From an uncultured Treponema sp. (GTDB taxonomy: Bacteria > Spirochaetota > Spirochaetia > Treponematales > Treponemataceae), in the NCBI GenBank assembly GCA_946532115.1, contig CAMNBC010000003.1, forward strand, positions 1 through 47,572: a stretch of DNA of 47,572 nt, read 5' to 3'. Position numbers and translations under genes: made by a program. Below the pieces are notes generated by a model, which saw nothing but the letters and a program-made list of their open reading frames with translations, searched no databases and was not told the DNA's origin. Below, in pieces: positions 1 to 8,629 of this stretch. Each line of letters opens with the position of its first letter. Position 1 is the stretch's first letter.

Positions 1-200
1 ACATTTCCTTCGGAAGCCAGATCCGCTCTTATGTTTTCTGTCCTTATACAATGGTAAAAGATCACAGAACGCGTCACTCAGTGGGAAACATTCAGGCTGT
101 AATGGATGGCGATCTCGATGATTTTATGAACGCATATCTTGTAGCAAAATGGAAGGGTCTTCCTATGGATGGCTCAGGAGATGATGACGACGAAGTTTAA
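1..200 (+). CDS. prfB: Peptide chain release factor 2, C-terminal end (5' truncated)
   Basis: The open frame runs in from the left edge and stops at the TAA at 198-200. About 65 residues are visible. They contain GSQIRSYVF, a Met-Val-Lys-Asp-His-Arg-Thr run and [20 protein letters not shown], which matches the C-terminal part of domain 3 of RF2, after the GGQ loop. RF2 reads UGA and UAA stop codons and releases the finished peptide from the ribosome. The protein ends in an acidic tail (DDDDEV). The GGQ motif, the codon-recognition motif and the usual programmed frameshift site lie outside the window, so RF2 rather than RF1 is judged only from this C-terminal sequence. The next gene starts inside its 3' end. 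Confidence 0.88.
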   Translation, partial: ISFGSQIRSYVFCPYTMVKDHRTRHSVGNIQAVMDGDLDDFMNAYLVAKWKGLPMDGSGDDDDEV

Positions 201-1929
201 GTTTCCTGCTGCATGCATACGTTCAGGTATTCTGATTTTTGTTTTTCTCTGCATAAGCTCATTACCGCTTTTTGGTGAAAGCGGTAACTGGGTAATAGCT
301 GCACAGAAATTTAAATATGCACGAGGACAGACAGAAGGTGCAGTTCAGAATGCCATGGCAGAGATGATACCTGTTTCAATTCTGGAAAACCTTAACCGCA
401 GTTTGCAAAGAAACGTAATGCCGGATGAACAGCTGGAACGTGCTCTTTATAAACTTCGTACAGAGCGTCAGTCGCTTTATCTTCAGCTTTCCAGCGAATA
501 TAAAAAAAGGGATTCTCTTGTTATAAGCTACTATTCAGATACAAATTTAAAATCAGCCCTGCGGGATGAAGAAAAGAAAATCAAAGAAATCCAGGACAAA
601 ATTGATAAAAATCTGGAAGAAGTAAAAAAGCAGACAAATGAAACTTCAAAGAAAATGGAGTTAATTACCAAAAACAATATCGGTGATGAAAACGAAGAAC
701 TTTCTGAATTTGATAAGTTTGGTTTGTTATTTAAAAATATTTTTATAAAAGACAGAAATTTGTATACACAAGAAAAAGTTGCCTTGTATAGGAATGATAT
801 TTCAAGTCTTTTTTCTCCGTCAGAAAAAGCTGTGGCAAAAGGCATAACAAGCGGAACCTTTGAAAAAGAAGTTGTTTCTGCCGGTATAAATTCACTCATA
901 GTTGGAACAATCACAGGATATGGAGAATATGTTTCAGTATCTGCAGAATTATTTTTGTATCCGGGAGCAAAAAGTGCAGGAGTTGTTACAGAAGTAGGTT
1001 CTTCAAGTGATATGGAATTTGTAGCTTCTTCAATTGCGATGCAGCTGCTCCCAAAATTGACAAATGCCATGCCTGTACAATTAAAAATTGAAATAAGTCC
1101 TCAAAGTGCTGCAGATTTTACTGAAATCTATATTGATGATGTTCTGCAGACAGATGATATAGATGATTTTATGCTTGATTCCGGAGTTCATAATATTCAG
1201 TTTATTTCTAAAAACTACCGGACGGCAGGAACAAATTATTATTTTGAGGGAAACCGTAAATATTCAATAAAAGTAGAATTTGAAGAATTAAAAATCGGTA
1301 CTTTACAGCTGGGGCTAAAAAAGAATCTTCCTGGAGATGTATATGCAAATGGTGAAAAAGGCTTGCCGATTGCAGATGGAAAATCAAAAATTTCGATAGA
1401 TGGAAAATCAATTCTTGGTGAATTCATTGCAGAAAATGGAGAGACTTCATTCTTTTATATTCCTAAAAAAAATGCTGTTGATGGAAATTTTCTTACGATA
1501 AATCCAAAACCTATGGACAGAATGCATTATATTGATACCCGAAGAAAGTGGATGTATGGAGCCTATTCTGCATTTATGCTTTCATTAATTCCGGCTTTTT
1601 ATACAGACGGTCAATTTAAAAATAAATCACAGCTTTATAATAAAGGGCAGATTGATTTTTCCGAAGCAAATAATTATCAGATAGCAATGAATGTAACAAA
1701 AATAATTTCAATTGCCTGCGGTGTATTCTGGGGATATGAGCTGGTACGTTATTTACTGGCGGCTAATTCTGTTTTACCGCAGAAAGCAAGAAAGGGAAAT
1801 CCTGCTGATTTTATAATGGATTATTCTACAAACTCAGAACCAGACGGTTCACAAGACAATGCAAATAATGATTCAAATGAAAATACAATAGCTGATGGAG
1901 AACAAAAAGATGAAGAAGTCATTCGGTGA
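169..1929 (+). CDS. Secreted or membrane-anchored protein of unknown function between prfB and ftsY
   Basis: I do not recognise this 586-residue protein. It starts with a basic stretch and a hydrophobic segment ([17 protein letters not shown], about residues 20-36), consistent with a signal peptide. A charged, coiled-coil-like region follows at about 85-160. The middle part (about 300-440) is beta-rich and loosely PEGA-like (short strands, [22 protein letters not shown]). Two hydrophobic segments near the C-terminus (about 455-475 and 508-530) precede a hydrophilic, Asn/Glu-rich tail. The start is uncertain: ATG 169, 181 and 184 are all in frame. AGGAG at 176-180 sits too close to 181 and gives only 3 nt before 184. 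Every choice overlaps prfB, and the 3' end overlaps ftsY, so translation is probably coupled. Possibly a treponeme envelope protein; function unknown. Confidence 0.72.
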   Translation: MAQEMMTTKFKFPAACIRSGILIFVFLCISSLPLFGESGNWVIAAQKFKYARGQTEGAVQNAMAEMIPVSILENLNRSLQRNVMPDEQLERALYKLRTERQSLYLQLSSEYKKRDSLVISYYSDTNLKSALRDEEKKIKEIQDKIDKNLEEVKKQTNETSKKMELITKNNIGDENEELSEFDKFGLLFKNIFIKDRNLYTQEKVALYRNDISSLFSPSEKAVAKGITSGTFEKEVVSAGINSLIVGTITGYGEYVSVSAELFLYPGAKSAGVVTEVGSSSDMEFVASSIAMQLLPKLTNAMPVQLKIEISPQSAADFTEIYIDDVLQTDDIDDFMLDSGVHNIQFISKNYRTAGTNYYFEGNRKYSIKVEFEELKIGTLQLGLKKNLPGDVYANGEKGLPIADGKSKISIDGKSILGEFIAENGETSFFYIPKKNAVDGNFLTINPKPMDRMHYIDTRRKWMYGAYSAFMLSLIPAFYTDGQFKNKSQLYNKGQIDFSEANNYQIAMNVTKIISIACGVFWGYELVRYLLAANSVLPQKARKGNPADFIMDYSTNSEPDGSQDNANNDSNENTIADGEQKDEEVIR

Positions 1930-2782
1930 AAAATTAAAGTCCCTTTTTTCCAGGGGCAGTTCTATTAATGATGATTTTTATGATGAACTTACAGATATGC
2001 TTGTAGAAGGCGATATTGGTGCTAAAACCGCTTTTGAACTTGTTGATGAATTACAGGAGAGCTGCGCAAAAGAAAAAATCCGTGAACAGGATGGAATCAT
2101 TGCAAAGCTTAGGGAGCTTTTGCTTGAAGATGTAAAAGCAGTTTCGCTGTCACCAGAGCCTGGTAAGCAGAACGTGTGGATGATGCTTGGAGTTAACGGC
2201 GTGGGTAAAACAACTTCTGCTGCAAAACTTGCTTCATATTTTAAAAACAGCGGGCTTGAAAATATTGTACTTGCAAGTGCGGATACTTTCAGAGCTGCGG
2301 CAATTGAGCAGCTGGCGATGCATGGTGAGCGGCTTGGAGTACGAGTTGTAAGTCATCAGCATGGTTCAGATCCTTCTGCAGTTGTTTTTGATGCAGCTGA
2401 TGCACTTCGGGCTAAAGGTCCAGGCCTTGTACTCGCGGACACTGCAGGTCGTCTTCATAACAAGGAAAATCTTGTGCGGGAGCTTCAGAAAATTGACCGT
2501 ACCTGTTCACTTAAGGCAGATGAAGGCTGTTACAAAAAGATTCTTGTAATAGATGCAACAACAGGACAAAATGCTTTGCGACAGGCCGAAGTGTTTAATG
2601 AAGCAGTAAAAATTGATGCAATCATCCTTACAAAATATGATTCAACAGCAAAAGGCGGCGTGGCAGTTTCCATTGGCCGTGAACTTGGATTACCAGTAGC
2701 ATTTGTGTGTACAGGAGAAGGTTATAAGGATATAGGTACGTTTGACGCTGTTTCTTATATAAATGACTTTCTTGGATTATAA
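1910..2782 (+). CDS. ftsY: Signal recognition particle receptor FtsY (SRP-GTPase)
   Basis: FtsY receives ribosome-SRP complexes at the inner membrane and hands nascent membrane proteins to SecYEG; SRP and FtsY activate each other's GTPase. The protein has a short helical N domain followed by the G domain. The P-loop is GVNGVGKTTSAAKLA (about residues 94-108). DTFRAAAIEQL follows, then DTAGR (G3) and TKYD (G4), and it ends in the family's GEGYKDIGTFD-like closing region. There is no long acidic A domain, so this is a compact NG-type FtsY of about 290 residues. An in-frame ATG lies at 1895, but ATG 1910 is preferred because GGAG at 1897-1900 is 9 nt upstream of it. It overlaps the preceding gene by 20 nt. 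Confidence 0.95.
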   Translation: MKKSFGEKLKSLFSRGSSINDDFYDELTDMLVEGDIGAKTAFELVDELQESCAKEKIREQDGIIAKLRELLLEDVKAVSLSPEPGKQNVWMMLGVNGVGKTTSAAKLASYFKNSGLENIVLASADTFRAAAIEQLAMHGERLGVRVVSHQHGSDPSAVVFDAADALRAKGPGLVLADTAGRLHNKENLVRELQKIDRTCSLKADEGCYKKILVIDATTGQNALRQAEVFNEAVKIDAIILTKYDSTAKGGVAVSIGRELGLPVAFVCTGEGYKDIGTFDAVSYINDFLGL

Positions 2783-2796
2783 GGAATAAAAATAGA

Positions 2797-3927
2797 TTGA
2801 GTTTATTTCTGGCTGAGTTAAAAAAAATATTTCCTCTTTTTTTATTACTGTTTGTACTTGGTACATATGTATCCTGCAGAAAAAAAACAGTAAATGAAAA
2901 TCAAGAAAATCAGGCAGAAGAAGTAATTACAGAAGATGAAAACTCTGAAGAAAAAAAACTGGAAGCACTTTTCGATTTTTATAGTCCTGCTTTTGACAAA
3001 GGTGAATGGGTTGAAGAACTTTTAGCACGGCTTGAAGAAGAGCGGATTGCACAGGAACTTGCATCGATGGAAGAAAGCCTGTCTGAATATCAAAGTGAAG
3101 AAGAACTTTCAGAAGATGTAGGAGAGGAAAATCTGGAAACAGAGGAAGATATTGCAGAAGAACCAGAGCTTAGCGAAATTGAAAAATTTTTCAGCGAAGA
3201 AAAAAGCGGTACTGTAATTCACGGAAAAAATAATGTTTTAAAATTTTATGAATTTGAAGATGAAGTTTTTTCTCCGCAATATTCTGATGGAAAACTTATA
3301 AATGTTCATTCCAGCGGAAATTCTGTAGACAGATATTTTTATGATGAAAATTATCATCTTGTTAAAAAGGAATACTGGAATATTCCATCTGCACAGGGAG
3401 CTGTTCTCGAAAAAACAGAAGAAATGGAATACTTTCCGGATAGCTCTGTAGTAGCTGAAAAATCCATTACAACAAAAGATTCAATTGAAAATCTGACCTA
3501 TAGCAGAGCTGCAAAAATTCTTACTTCTGAAAAATATGCAGTTCTGGAAAAAAGCAATCAGAAACTCTCAAGTCGTAAATTCTCCTATAATAAAGAAGAC
3601 CAGCTTATTTCTGATGAACTTACTGAATATTTTTATAAAGACAAAGAGTATCAGGAGTTAGATTATAGTTTTACAAAAAAATATGATTATACCTTTAATG
3701 AAGGGGATATACCTCCTGATTTCAAATATTATGAAAACGGCGTTTTGAAAATGCTGAATAAGTATTCTGTTATTAAAGGTACTTATGTAAGTGAAATTTT
3801 CTTTGATAAGAATTTTACTGTTAAAACATATTACGAAAATAATGTCCGTGTAAAAGATGTTTTTTATAACGATGGAAAAGTCACTCGTGAGAAGCTGTAC
3901 GGGCAGGAGGAAAAAATTGAAAAATAA
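2797..3927 (+). CDS. Putative lipoprotein with acidic N-terminal region, unknown function
   Basis: The gene begins at TTG 2797, with AAGGA at 2781-2785 upstream. The N-terminus has Lys-Lys, a hydrophobic core (FPLFLLLFVLGTYVS) and then Cys at about residue 27, which resembles a spirochaete lipobox. Mature residues 30-135 are extremely rich in Glu. The C-terminal half has repeated Tyr/Asn-rich strands (YFYDENYH, YYENGVLKMLNKY, TYYENNVRVKDVFYNDGK) like the YwqK/MORN-like repeats of secreted bacterial proteins. No catalytic motif is visible. It lies directly upstream of, and overlaps, the Lol-type exporter genes, so it could be a client or accessory of that exporter; this is inference only. Confidence 0.65.
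   Translation: MSLFLAELKKIFPLFLLLFVLGTYVSCRKKTVNENQENQAEEVITEDENSEEKKLEALFDFYSPAFDKGEWVEELLARLEEERIAQELASMEESLSEYQSEEELSEDVGEENLETEEDIAEEPELSEIEKFFSEEKSGTVIHGKNNVLKFYEFEDEVFSPQYSDGKLINVHSSGNSVDRYFYDENYHLVKKEYWNIPSAQGAVLEKTEEMEYFPDSSVVAEKSITTKDSIENLTYSRAAKILTSEKYAVLEKSNQKLSSRKFSYNKEDQLISDELTEYFYKDKEYQELDYSFTKKYDYTFNEGDIPPDFKYYENGVLKMLNKYSVIKGTYVSEIFFDKNFTVKTYYENNVRVKDVFYNDGKVTREKLYGQEEKIEK
3905..3910 (+). promoter_or_regulatory. Strong ribosome binding site setting a TTG start
   Basis: AGGAGG at 3905-3910 lies 6 nt upstream of TTG 3917 and inside the 3' end of the lipoprotein gene. It supports translation of the first exporter permease from TTG 3917. The longer frame from ATG 3857 adds 20 residues that look like read-through of the overlapping gene (basic, no family resemblance). 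Confidence 0.75.
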
Positions 3928-5233
3928 TTTTCTTACAAACCTCCGCTGGGTATCTACTGTGTCCCGACGTTTTGCCCGTGTCGATAGAAAAGGTCGTTCG
4001 GCTGTAACTTCGGCACTTGCTACTCTTGGAATCTGTTTTGGAGTTATGACTCTTACTGTCGTAATGAGTGTTATGAACGGGTTTCAAATGAGTTTTATTG
4101 ATGCAATTCTGGAAGTATCATCTTATCATTTAAGGGCGATTGATGTTCCGGCTCACGAGGAAGCCGCTTTGATTGCAGCCTGTGAATCTGATAAACATAT
4201 CCGCTCGTGTATTCCGTTTTATGAAGCACAGGCTCTTATGACTGGTGCTAAGGGCGGGGCTGTTGCGGTAAATGTGCGTGCCGCAGAAGAGGACATTTAT
4301 TCTAAAGACGAGGGCTTCAGGCGGGAGCTTAAAATGCTTTCTGGTGATTTTGATTTTTCGGAACCGGATTGTATTGTGCTTGGGAGTTCGCTTGCCCGGA
4401 CTCTTGGGGTGAGGGTTGGCAGCGAGGTGAATCTGCTGGTGATGAGTGGCGGAAGCGATGTTGACCTTTTTTCATCTGACAGAATCTTTACAGTTACCGG
4501 TATTTTTACTACGGGGTATAGTGAAATAAATAATTCGTATGCATTTACAGGAACTGAAGCTGCTGAAAAATATTTTGGTAAATATTCAAAAAAAATCTGG
4601 GGAATTAAGTTAAACAAATTTGATGATGATTTGCGTTCTGTAACATCCTTAAAAAAATCGCTTGGCTGGAATAATCCTTCGGATCCGCAAATAATTTCAT
4701 GGAGAAACTTTAACCGTACTTTCTTTGGTGCTCTACGCATTGAAAAAAATATGCTGCTTCTTCTGGTTGCCTTAATTTTTGTGGTTGTTGCAATTAATAT
4801 TTATAACGGTATGCGCCGTCTTGTTTTTGAAAGGAGAACAGAAATCGCTGTCCTTTCGGCTTTGGGTGCAGAAAAAAACGGAATAAAATCAATCTTCATT
4901 ATGCGTGGTTTTCTTATGGGAAGTGCCGGTGCATTAGCCGGAGTTTTTCTTGGAATAATAATCAGTCTGAATACAGACGTTGTATTTAATCTGGCTGCAA
5001 AAATTATGTATGGAGTACAGTATTTTGTTACTGCAATAACTAACCGTGAAAATCTGCAGTATGTTCAGGTAAATTCTTCATATAATCTTTATGCTTCAAT
5101 TCCAGCAAGGATTTTTCCTGGCGAAGTAACCGCAATTACACTTTTTGGAATTTTTTCGCCACTGTTTGCATCCTGGGCAGCAAGTAAAAATGTTTTAAAG
5201 ATGACAGTTTCGGAGGTTCTTCACAATGAGTAG
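3917..5233 (+). CDS. Lipoprotein-releasing ABC transporter permease (LolC/LolE type)
   Basis: This is an inner-membrane permease of the FtsX/MacB superfamily, predicted to extract lipoproteins from the inner membrane using the ATPase encoded next. It has one N-terminal membrane helix (ALATLGICFGVMTLTVVMSV, starting about residue 33), a large periplasmic domain of roughly 210 residues and three C-terminal helices. The cytoplasmic coupling segment between helices 2 and 3 carries ERRTEIAVLSALGA, typical of FtsX domains (other members have RxxEIAILKSIGA). The start is TTG 3917 with a strong ribosome binding site, giving 438 residues. It overlaps lolD by 8 nt. With the second permease at 5915 the complex would be a heterodimer, as in LolCDE. 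LolC and LolE cannot be told apart by eye. Confidence 0.88.
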   Translation: MKNNFLTNLRWVSTVSRRFARVDRKGRSAVTSALATLGICFGVMTLTVVMSVMNGFQMSFIDAILEVSSYHLRAIDVPAHEEAALIAACESDKHIRSCIPFYEAQALMTGAKGGAVAVNVRAAEEDIYSKDEGFRRELKMLSGDFDFSEPDCIVLGSSLARTLGVRVGSEVNLLVMSGGSDVDLFSSDRIFTVTGIFTTGYSEINNSYAFTGTEAAEKYFGKYSKKIWGIKLNKFDDDLRSVTSLKKSLGWNNPSDPQIISWRNFNRTFFGALRIEKNMLLLLVALIFVVVAINIYNGMRRLVFERRTEIAVLSALGAEKNGIKSIFIMRGFLMGSAGALAGVFLGIIISLNTDVVFNLAAKIMYGVQYFVTAITNRENLQYVQVNSSYNLYASIPARIFPGEVTAITLFGIFSPLFASWAASKNVLKMTVSEVLHNE

Positions 5234-5918
5234 AGCGAATATCCTTACAATAAATAATCTTGTAAAAGTATATCAAACTGACAGTGAAAAATTGACAGTT
5301 CTCAATGGTCTGAACCTTAATGTTGAAGAAGGTTCTAAAATTGCTGTAGTGGGCGAAAGCGGAAGCGGTAAAAGTACACTCCTGAATATTATTGCGGGAA
5401 TAGACAGTGTAACAAGTGGAACTGTAATTGCCGGTAACAAAGATTCTGGTGAATGGGATATTACTTCATTAAGCGAAGCACGAATGGCAGATTACCGCTC
5501 TCGTTTTATTGGACTGATATTTCAGTTTCATTATCTGCTTAAGGATTTTACAGCACTAGAGAATGTTTATATGCCGGCATTGATTGCAGGAATGCCTAAA
5601 AAAGAAGCAATGGAAAGAGCTGCAGGTTTACTCGAAGATGTGGGAGTAGCAGATCGTATGAAACATCTGCCATCGCAATTATCCGGCGGCGAACGCCAGC
5701 GAATCGCCGCAGCTCGTGCCCTCATCAACGATCCGACCTTAATTTTAGCCGATGAGCCTACCGGAAACCTTGATCCTGCGAATGCTCAAAAAATCGGAGA
5801 ATTACTGTTTTCTATGGCAGATAAATATAAAAAAACACTCATCCTTGTTACACACGATATGAACCTTGCTGCAAACGGCGACAAACAGCTTCGCATAGTG
5901 GAGGGCAGGCTTAAATGA
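5226..5918 (+). CDS. lolD: Lipoprotein-releasing ABC transporter ATP-binding protein LolD
   Basis: This is the ATPase of the exporter, with 230 residues as is usual for LolD/MacB-type ATPases. It has Walker A GESGSGKST (about residues 41-49), a Q-loop (FQFHYLL), signature LSGGERQR, Walker B LILADEPTGNLDP and the switch His (VTHDMN). It begins at ATG 5226 with GGAGG 9 nt upstream. It overlaps the upstream permease by 8 nt and the downstream permease by 4 nt (ATGA), a tight three-gene operon that fixes the partners. Spirochaetes carry many lipoproteins, so this is likely an essential function. Confidence 0.93.
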   Translation: MSRANILTINNLVKVYQTDSEKLTVLNGLNLNVEEGSKIAVVGESGSGKSTLLNIIAGIDSVTSGTVIAGNKDSGEWDITSLSEARMADYRSRFIGLIFQFHYLLKDFTALENVYMPALIAGMPKKEAMERAAGLLEDVGVADRMKHLPSQLSGGERQRIAAARALINDPTLILADEPTGNLDPANAQKIGELLFSMADKYKKTLILVTHDMNLAANGDKQLRIVEGRLK

Positions 5919-7237
5919 AAAGAAATCCTTTATGGTTCCTGAAATTTTCAAAAAGCCTCATTTTTCCAAAAGCCGAAAAAAAATCCATTGCCCGAAAAAG
6001 TTTATATGGGGCTGTGCTTTGTATAGGTCTCAGTATTGTACCGCTTGTCGTTGTAACTTCAGTTACAAACGGAATGATAGACGGAATGACAGAAAGAATT
6101 ATAGGCCTTTCATCTTCGCATATTCAGGCCTTTGTTGCGCCAAATATTTCAAAGGTAAAAACTGCTCAGGCATTCGAGCAATATGCAGAGAATGCAGCAG
6201 GCTGTAGAGGCGTAGTTGCAGCTTATCCTGAAGTTGAGATTTCTGCACTTGCTGCTGGAAAAAACGGGCGCAGTGGTATTGAGCTTCGTGCTGTTGAACC
6301 AGAGATTTTTATTAAGAATAAATCTTTTGCAAATTTGTTTGAAGTTTGTGAAGGCAGTCTGAGCAATTTTATAAATCCTGCGGAAGACTCAAAACGAGCT
6401 CCTGCTGTAATCGGAAAAAAAATGGCAGAAGATCTTGAACTGCATCAGGGGGATGTATTTAGAATAATTACAACCCGAACTGTCGGAGAGAGAATAGTTC
6501 CAAAACTTACAGCTTTTTCAGTTTCTGCCATAGTTTCTTCAGGGTATCAGGAACTTGATCAGTTTTGGGTATTCATTCCTTTGGAAAGTGCTTATTCTTC
6601 GCTTTCTATGGAAAGTGCAAATTATAATATAATGATAGAAACTTCAGATGCCTTTTCTCCAGAACTTGTAGCAGTTCAAAAAAGACTAAGCGATTTTTTC
6701 GGACGTTACGCAAACATTTACCGCTGGGACCAGATTCATAATGCAGAGTTTGAAAACTTTTCTTCAACAAAAGTAATGCTTGTTTTTGTCATGATGCTGA
6801 TTGTGCTTGTTGCAACGGTTAATATTTCTTCAGCAATTGTAATGCTTGTTATGGAACGTCAAAAGGAAATTGCAATTTTAAAAAGCATAGGAGCAACACC
6901 TGTGGGAATCACTGCCGCTTTTCTGCTTGCAGCTCTTTCTTGTGGTGCTGGCGGTCTTTTAATAGGGCTTCCTGTTGGAATTATTCTTACAGTTTTTTCA
7001 AATCAGATTGTTCATGGGCTTGAAAAACTTGTAAATGTTTTCAGTGCAATGGGTGGTGGTGCAGAAGTTCATCTAATGGATCCTGCTTATTATTTAAGTA
7101 AAATTCCAGTTGAAATTCCTGTAAATCAGGTTATCCTTATTGCTGTATCAGTATTACTGCTTTCTGTGCTGGTATCTTATTTACCTTCAAGAAAAGCAGG
7201 AAGAGAAAAACCTCTTGATATTTTGAGGAAAAACTAG
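5915..7237 (+). CDS. Lipoprotein-releasing ABC transporter permease, second subunit (LolC/LolE type)
   Basis: This is the second FtsX/MacB-type permease of the exporter, 440 residues. One N-terminal membrane helix (GAVLCIGLSIVPLVVVTSV) is followed by a periplasmic domain to about residue 285. Three C-terminal helices follow, with the coupling segment MERQKEIAILKSIGATPVGI, a textbook match for the LolC/LolE/MacB FtsX domain. It ends in YLPSRKAGREKPLDILRKN, like the family's PARRAAxxxPVEALR ending. Its start overlaps lolD by 4 nt. It differs enough from the first permease to act as the other half of a heterodimer. Confidence 0.9.
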   Translation: MKRNPLWFLKFSKSLIFPKAEKKSIARKSLYGAVLCIGLSIVPLVVVTSVTNGMIDGMTERIIGLSSSHIQAFVAPNISKVKTAQAFEQYAENAAGCRGVVAAYPEVEISALAAGKNGRSGIELRAVEPEIFIKNKSFANLFEVCEGSLSNFINPAEDSKRAPAVIGKKMAEDLELHQGDVFRIITTRTVGERIVPKLTAFSVSAIVSSGYQELDQFWVFIPLESAYSSLSMESANYNIMIETSDAFSPELVAVQKRLSDFFGRYANIYRWDQIHNAEFENFSSTKVMLVFVMMLIVLVATVNISSAIVMLVMERQKEIAILKSIGATPVGITAAFLLAALSCGAGGLLIGLPVGIILTVFSNQIVHGLEKLVNVFSAMGGGAEVHLMDPAYYLSKIPVEIPVNQVILIAVSVLLLSVLVSYLPSRKAGREKPLDILRKN

Positions 7238-7254
7238 TTTAATCGATAAACTGA

Positions 7255-7569
7255 ATGAAATGCTGTAGTGTGTGCGGAAGCACTTTTGATCAGATAGCAA
7301 AGTCTCAAAAAATCGGTTGTGCAGAGTGTTATTATACCTTTGCAGAGGAATTCCGTAAAACTCTGGAAAGTTATGGAATTTCAGGGGAATACAAAGGCTC
7401 TCTCCCAAAACGTCTTAAAGGATATCGTTCAACTCTCGTAGATCGCATGACAATGCAAATCAAGCTGGAAGAAGCGGTTGCTGCAGAAGATTATGAAAAG
7501 GCTGCTTTGTACAGAGATTATCTTAAGGTTTTGAATCATGGCACGGAAATCAAAGACGGACAACAATAG
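7255..7569 (+). CDS. mcsA: McsA-like zinc-finger/UVR adaptor, short form
   Basis: In Firmicutes McsA activates the protein-arginine kinase McsB and links it to ClpC. The protein has 104 residues. One zinc site is visible: Cys4/Cys7 with Cys22/Cys25, in the family context CSVCGSTF and GCAECYYTF. A UVR motif follows at about 64-95 (LEEAVAAEDYEKAALYRDYL). B. subtilis McsA is about 185 residues with two such zinc sites; this protein matches only the second site plus the UVR part, so the N-terminal finger is absent. No clear ribosome binding site precedes ATG 7255. It overlaps mcsB by 32 nt. Confidence 0.85.
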   Translation: MKCCSVCGSTFDQIAKSQKIGCAECYYTFAEEFRKTLESYGISGEYKGSLPKRLKGYRSTLVDRMTMQIKLEEAVAAEDYEKAALYRDYLKVLNHGTEIKDGQQ

Positions 7570-8629
7570 CCAGAGTGCCTGGTTTGCAGAACCTGGAAAA
7601 AACGACGACATTATTATTTCTACCAGAGCAAGGCTTATCCGCAATCTGGCTGATTTTCCATTCCCTGCAAAAATGACAGAAGATGACAAGACTCGAGTTC
7701 AGGCTCTGGTTTATGATGCATTTAACTCTTCTGAAGACTGGCATTTTATAGATATGGATGGACTCTCTCAGCCGGGCCGTCAGATTCTTTCAGATAAAAA
7801 TATAATAAAAGATGAATGCAGTGCTGTAGTAATCAATTATGGTGATGAGAGTGTATCCTGCCTTGTAAACGAAAGTGACCATATTAAACTTTCTGCCTTT
7901 GTTTCCGGCCTGGATTGTGAAAAGGCAATGGAAAAGGTCTATAAAGTTGATGAATTTCTGCAGAATAAATTACAGTTTGCTGCAAATATAGATTTTGGAT
8001 ATCTTACTTCTTATATAAAAGACTGCGGTACAGGCCTTAAATTTACTGTACGGCTTTTTATTCCTTCAATTGTACTTTCAGGGCAATTTGAATCAATTGT
8101 TTCTATGGTGCGTGAAAAAAAACTATCTGTAAAACCTGTATTCAAAAGTGAGCAGATAGCTGATTTTTCGAATTGCATTTTTGATATCAGTACAATGAGT
8201 TCAGCAGAAGGTACCGAGCTGGATCAAATGGCTGTAATTCAGTCTGTTGCAAGCGTAATTTTAAAAACAGAACGCAAGATTCGGGCAAATTTTGCCGATA
8301 ATAATCCTACAATAGTCTTGAACTTTTTTAAGCAGAGTTATGCCCGGGCTATGTACTCACTGCTGCTTTCTTATGAAGAAGCGGTAAGCATAATATCGGC
8401 TGTAAAGTGGGGGCTTCAGTTAAAGCTTGTAAAAGGAATTTCAGAAAACGAACTGAACGGTCTTTATTACCGTGTAAAAGACGGTCATCTGAAGTATCTT
8501 TGCGATAATTTTGCCTTTACTTTTGAAGAGGATATCAAATCAAGCGAGGCTCTGCAAATAAAAAGACTCAGGACAATTGTAATTCAGCAGGCCTTTGAGG
8601 ATATTGTTAATGAAAAACCTGTCTCCTAG
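7538..8629 (+). CDS. mcsB: McsB-family protein (protein-arginine kinase fold) with degenerate active site
   Basis: McsB phosphorylates arginine residues, marking proteins for ClpC. Overall length (363) and fold markers fit: STRARLIRNL (residues 28-37, keeping the two N-terminal phosphate-binding Arg, R30 and R32), NESDHIKL (111-118), FGYLTS (153-158) and CGTGL (163-167). Compared by eye with B. subtilis McsB, the loop CPTNVGTGLR reads YIKDCGTGLK, so the active-site Cys position is Tyr159 and only a displaced Cys163 is near. The Arg of EEDHIR is Lys117, the Arg of GTGLR is Lys168 and the Arg of VRG is Lys199. The GEGSEA loop is lost, with Asp209 about where the catalytic Glu should be. It is either a pseudokinase or an enzyme with changed chemistry. 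It lies between mcsA and clpC, overlapping both. AAGG lies about 9 nt upstream of the start. Confidence 0.88.
   Translation: MARKSKTDNNSQSAWFAEPGKNDDIIISTRARLIRNLADFPFPAKMTEDDKTRVQALVYDAFNSSEDWHFIDMDGLSQPGRQILSDKNIIKDECSAVVINYGDESVSCLVNESDHIKLSAFVSGLDCEKAMEKVYKVDEFLQNKLQFAANIDFGYLTSYIKDCGTGLKFTVRLFIPSIVLSGQFESIVSMVREKKLSVKPVFKSEQIADFSNCIFDISTMSSAEGTELDQMAVIQSVASVILKTERKIRANFADNNPTIVLNFFKQSYARAMYSLLLSYEEAVSIISAVKWGLQLKLVKGISENELNGLYYRVKDGHLKYLCDNFAFTFEEDIKSSEALQIKRLRTIVIQQAFEDIVNEKPVS

Noticed and set aside
531..1070. Antisense open frame of 179 codons opposite the gene at 169-1929
   Set aside because: Composition is typical of the complement of an AT-rich coding region (Ser/Phe-rich), with no ribosome binding site or domain; the sense frame is well supported.
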